Assembly: GCA_035699085.1 (NCBI GenBank)
Contig: DASSBG010000046.1
Span: 32,023-96,022, forward strand
Reading direction: 5' to 3'
Origin: DASSBG01 sp035699085
Lineage (GTDB): Bacteria; Pseudomonadota; Gammaproteobacteria; Xanthomonadales; Rhodanobacteraceae
Length of the DNA stretch: 64,000 bases
Under the pieces are notes generated by a model. That model saw only the letters and a list, made by a program, of their open reading frames with translations. It had not been told where the DNA came from and did no database searches. Positions 61,823 to 64,000 of the stretch are shown here, in pieces. Position 1 is the first letter of the stretch; each line of letters starts with the position of its first letter. A program made the translations under genes and the position numbers.

Positions 61823-64000
61823 TCAGCGGCAGGCATCGCTCGTCGACGCATCCTCCGGCGGGAGCATCTGGCGCAGTGACGCCGTCCGCCCTTCGAGCAG
61901 CAGCCACTGGCTCGTGCCATCGTCGGCCAGGCCCAGCGCCAGCGTCGCGCCGGCGTCGCTCGCCGTCCAGGCGCTGGCGCGCTCGCCATCGGCCCCGCTC
62001 GTCACCAGCCGTACCCACGGCCGGACGCCAAGATTCGTGCGCTCGACGGCAACTTGGCGGCCGCCGCTGACACGCGTGTCGAACAGCCGATCAACCATGG
62101 CCTCGGCCGGCTCGCGCGACAGCTCGACCAACGGCGGCTCGGTGCCCATCAATGTGGTTTCCTCGGCGCATGGCGACAGCGTCGCGGTGGCCAATGACAC
62201 CGGCTGCGCAACCATCTGCGTGCCGTCCGCGTAGATCGCGTCGAAGCCGTCGCGGAACAGGACCAGCGTGTCGGTGTCACTGGCGCCGAGACTGACGTTG
62301 CTGGCGCTGCCGGTCACGGCGATGCCGACCTGCACGTCCGGGTCGGCGGCCTCGACAGTCACCGGCACGCTGACCAGGAAGCCCAGGCTCGTGCCGGCCG
62401 GCAAATCAATGGTGGAGGCCACCGACCCGGCACCGCTGGACGGTTCGCAATGTGCCACGTCCGGAACGGACGCCAGGCCGCCGCCGAAACATTTCCAGTG
62501 GGTGTTGGCCGCGTCGAGACCGGGCGAGTAGGACGAGGATATCGAGGCGCCAATGGCGTCGCCGTCGCCGGCATTGACGATCGTGACGAGGTAGTTCCGG
62601 ATCTTGCCGTAGCGCGCGTAGTCGCCTCCGTCATCGACGTCAACGCCGAGGTCCGCAACCGGCGTGTCGATCAGTACGGCGCTGGTACTGCCCACGCCGT
62701 TCAGTGCCGGCTCGGCGTCGTTGCCGGCCGCGTCGCCGATGCTCGCGCCATTGGATTCCAGCGTTGCCCCCACGGTGATGCCATCGGCATCGCGCTCCCC
62801 GACCACCACCGTCATGCGAAATACCAGCGCGGTGGTGCCGGAGCCGGAGACATAATCGGCATGGACCGTGCCGCCCGTATCCAGGGTAATGGCGAGGCGC
62901 GGCATGCCACCGCCGGTATTCACGGTCACTGCCTCGCCGTAGTTGACCGTGAAGTCGAGGTTCTGGCTGACGCCATAGGTGCCGTTGGCCGGCACGTTGA
63001 CGGACACCACTGTCGGAGCCACCCCGTCCACGACAATGGCGCGCTGGCCGGCGATGGACGTGGCGCTTCCGGTGGCTGGCAAGGTCAATACCGCATCTGC
63101 GCCCCCGGCGCTGCGGATGGTGGCGCCGTTGAGTGCGAGCGCCGATGTCGTGGCGTAGTCCAGGTCCGGGCTGGCATCGCCCGGCAACACGCTGTAGGCA
63201 AAGGTCAACGTAGTGCTGCCGGACCCGGAGACATAGGGGGCGTCGCGATCCACGCTGCCCGTTTCCAGCAGCAGCGTTGGCGAACCACCGGCGGTATCGA
63301 CCGTGACCGCCTGGTCGAAGCTCACCGTCAGGTAGATCGTGTCGCCGATCTTGTAGCGGCCGTCCGGCGTGGCACTGCCGACGTTTGTCACCGTCGGCAC
63401 GCCGGACATCGCGATCGTGTCGGTCGCAGCGGCACTGCTGCTGGCACCATCGGCAACAACGAAGGCGACGGTGCGAGCACCATAGCTGGTGCTGGTGCTG
63501 GCGAAGGTTACCGATGACAGGGCGCCGGCCCACTGCGCGTTGGTCGCCGTCGCGCCAGACGAGGTCATCGTCAGCACCCCTGTCGCCGCATTGTACGACG
63601 CGGCGATGTTTCCGTAGGTCGCGGCGCTGGTGTTGGTGAAGCCGAGGCTGTCGCCGCTGTGGAAGCCGCTGCCGATGGCAACCGTCGCCGAAGACTGTGT
63701 CGAGTTGTCCACGTCGCTCACCGTGACGCCAGCGTCTATCGTCACCGCCGCGCTGCCGCCGGTGTAGTTCGTGATGCCGCCGCTCGTGGTAATCACCGGC
63801 GCGTCATTGACCGCCACGACAGCAAGGGTCCGGCCAGCGGCAACGCTGTTTGCAGCACGGTCGTTGACCGTGAAGCTGATCGTGCGCGTGGAAGTGTCGG
63901 GGTTCTCGGAGAAATCGGCATAGCTGACCGAACGAAGCGCCGCCTGCCACTGCGCCAGCGTGGCGGTGGAACCCGCGGAAACCAATGTCAGGATTCCGGT
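61823..64000 (-). CDS. Large surface protein with Ig-like repeats, N-terminus beyond window
   Basis: The frame is open at the right edge, so at least the C-terminal 725 residues are seen. They contain two cadherin-like repeats near the edge (TGILTLVSAGSTAT and TGVLTMTSSGATAT at equivalent places) and two further beta-sandwich repeats, each with an AVTV(D/N)T-GG stretch and YVSGSGTTALVF-like strands. A DUF11-like stretch (VADLGVDVDDGGDYARYG) and LFRDGFDAIYADGTQM follow, then a C-terminal region of about 115 residues. It is likely exported and large; the export signal is not visible here. Confidence 0.85.
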   Translation of the reverse strand, partial: TGILTLVSAGSTATLAQWQAALRSVSYADFSENPDTSTRTISFTVNDRAANSVAAGRTLAVVAVNDAPVITTSGGITNYTGGSAAVTIDAGVTVSDVDNSTQSSATVAIGSGFHSGDSLGFTNTSAATYGNIAASYNAATGVLTMTSSGATATNAQWAGALSSVTFASTSTSYGARTVAFVVADGASSSAAATDTIAMSGVPTVTNVGSATPDGRYKIGDTIYLTVSFDQAVTVDTAGGSPTLLLETGSVDRDAPYVSGSGSTTLTFAYSVLPGDASPDLDYATTSALALNGATIRSAGGADAVLTLPATGSATSIAGQRAIVVDGVAPTVVSVNVPANGTYGVSQNLDFTVNYGEAVTVNTGGGMPRLAITLDTGGTVHADYVSGSGTTALVFRMTVVVGERDADGITVGATLESNGASIGDAAGNDAEPALNGVGSTSAVLIDTPVADLGVDVDDGGDYARYGKIRNYLVTIVNAGDGDAIGASISSSYSPGLDAANTHWKCFGGGLASVPDVAHCEPSSGAGSVASTIDLPAGTSLGFLVSVPVTVEAADPDVQVGIAVTGSASNVSLGASDTDTLVLFRDGFDAIYADGTQMVAQPVSLATATLSPCAEETTLMGTEPPLVELSREPAEAMVDRLFDTRVSGGRQVAVERTNLGVRPWVRLVTSGADGERASAWTASDAGATLALGLADDGTSQWLLLEGRTASLRQMLPPEDASTSDACR

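Overview
The window is 64 kb of a high-GC gammaproteobacterial chromosome. Gene content and order point to Lysobacterales (Xanthomonadales), possibly Rhodanobacteraceae. The evidence is a division/cell-wall (dcw) cluster without murD, the order mraZ-rnpB-...-rsmI/lpoA-yraN-BON protein also found in Pseudomonas, many short dispersed palindromic repeats, and surface proteins carrying an 'LFxDGFE'-like motif. The family-level placement is inference. No prophage, insertion sequence, integrase or CRISPR array was found.

Layout. 0-9 kb: the end of an unknown gene, an alkyltransferase-like protein coupled to a membrane Ser/Thr kinase with TPRs, an SDR, tRNA-Thr, ffh, a secreted hydrolase and a CcsA/YpjD-like membrane protein. 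9-16 kb: radA, an ada gene with a degenerate N-terminal domain, alr-dnaB, and rplI-rpsR-rpsF. 16-30 kb: a sorted surface protein, an A-type Fe-S carrier, asnS with two small followers, an FG-GAP surface protein, an SPFH / ribbon-helix-helix / DUF4177 / DUF3887 / VanY run, a 3-methyladenine glycosylase with a DUF423 protein, an SRPBCC protein and a DesK/NarL-type two-component system. 29.7-33.4 kb: a GNAT enzyme, minCDE, a small HEXXH protein and a PEBP. 33.5-54.8 kb, almost all on the minus strand: mraZ-rsmH-ftsL-ftsI-murE-murF-mraY-ftsW-murG-murC-ddl-ftsQ-ftsA-ftsZ-lpxC, then an M23 peptidase and secA, with dciA on the plus strand. 55-64 kb: rnpB, a two-gene AT-richer lipoprotein patch, an alcohol dehydrogenase, rsmI, lpoA-yraN-BON lipoprotein and a large surface protein cut by the window edge.

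How the genes work together. The dcw block makes lipid II (MurC, MurE, MurF, MraY, MurG, Ddl, Alr) and builds the septum (FtsL, FtsI, FtsW, FtsQ, FtsA, FtsZ), with MinCDE placing it. LpoA-type activator, BON lipoprotein, LytM-type M23 peptidase and VanY-type carboxypeptidase act on the same envelope. LpxC commits to lipid A, and SecA and Ffh serve secretion. DnaB and a DciA-type loader serve replication. Three alkylation-damage proteins (ATL, Ada, AlkA-like glycosylase) are scattered through the first 26 kb.

Most striking points: an Ada homologue that has lost all four zinc/methyl-acceptor cysteines of its N-terminal domain and ends inside a 27-bp inverted repeat; a Ddl whose two extra ends look like two in-frame copies of one repeat element; the missing murD; a DNA-encoded acidic tail on ribosomal protein S6; and a clean MraZ operator of four boxes at a 10-bp period, downstream of a palindrome that fills the promoter spacer.
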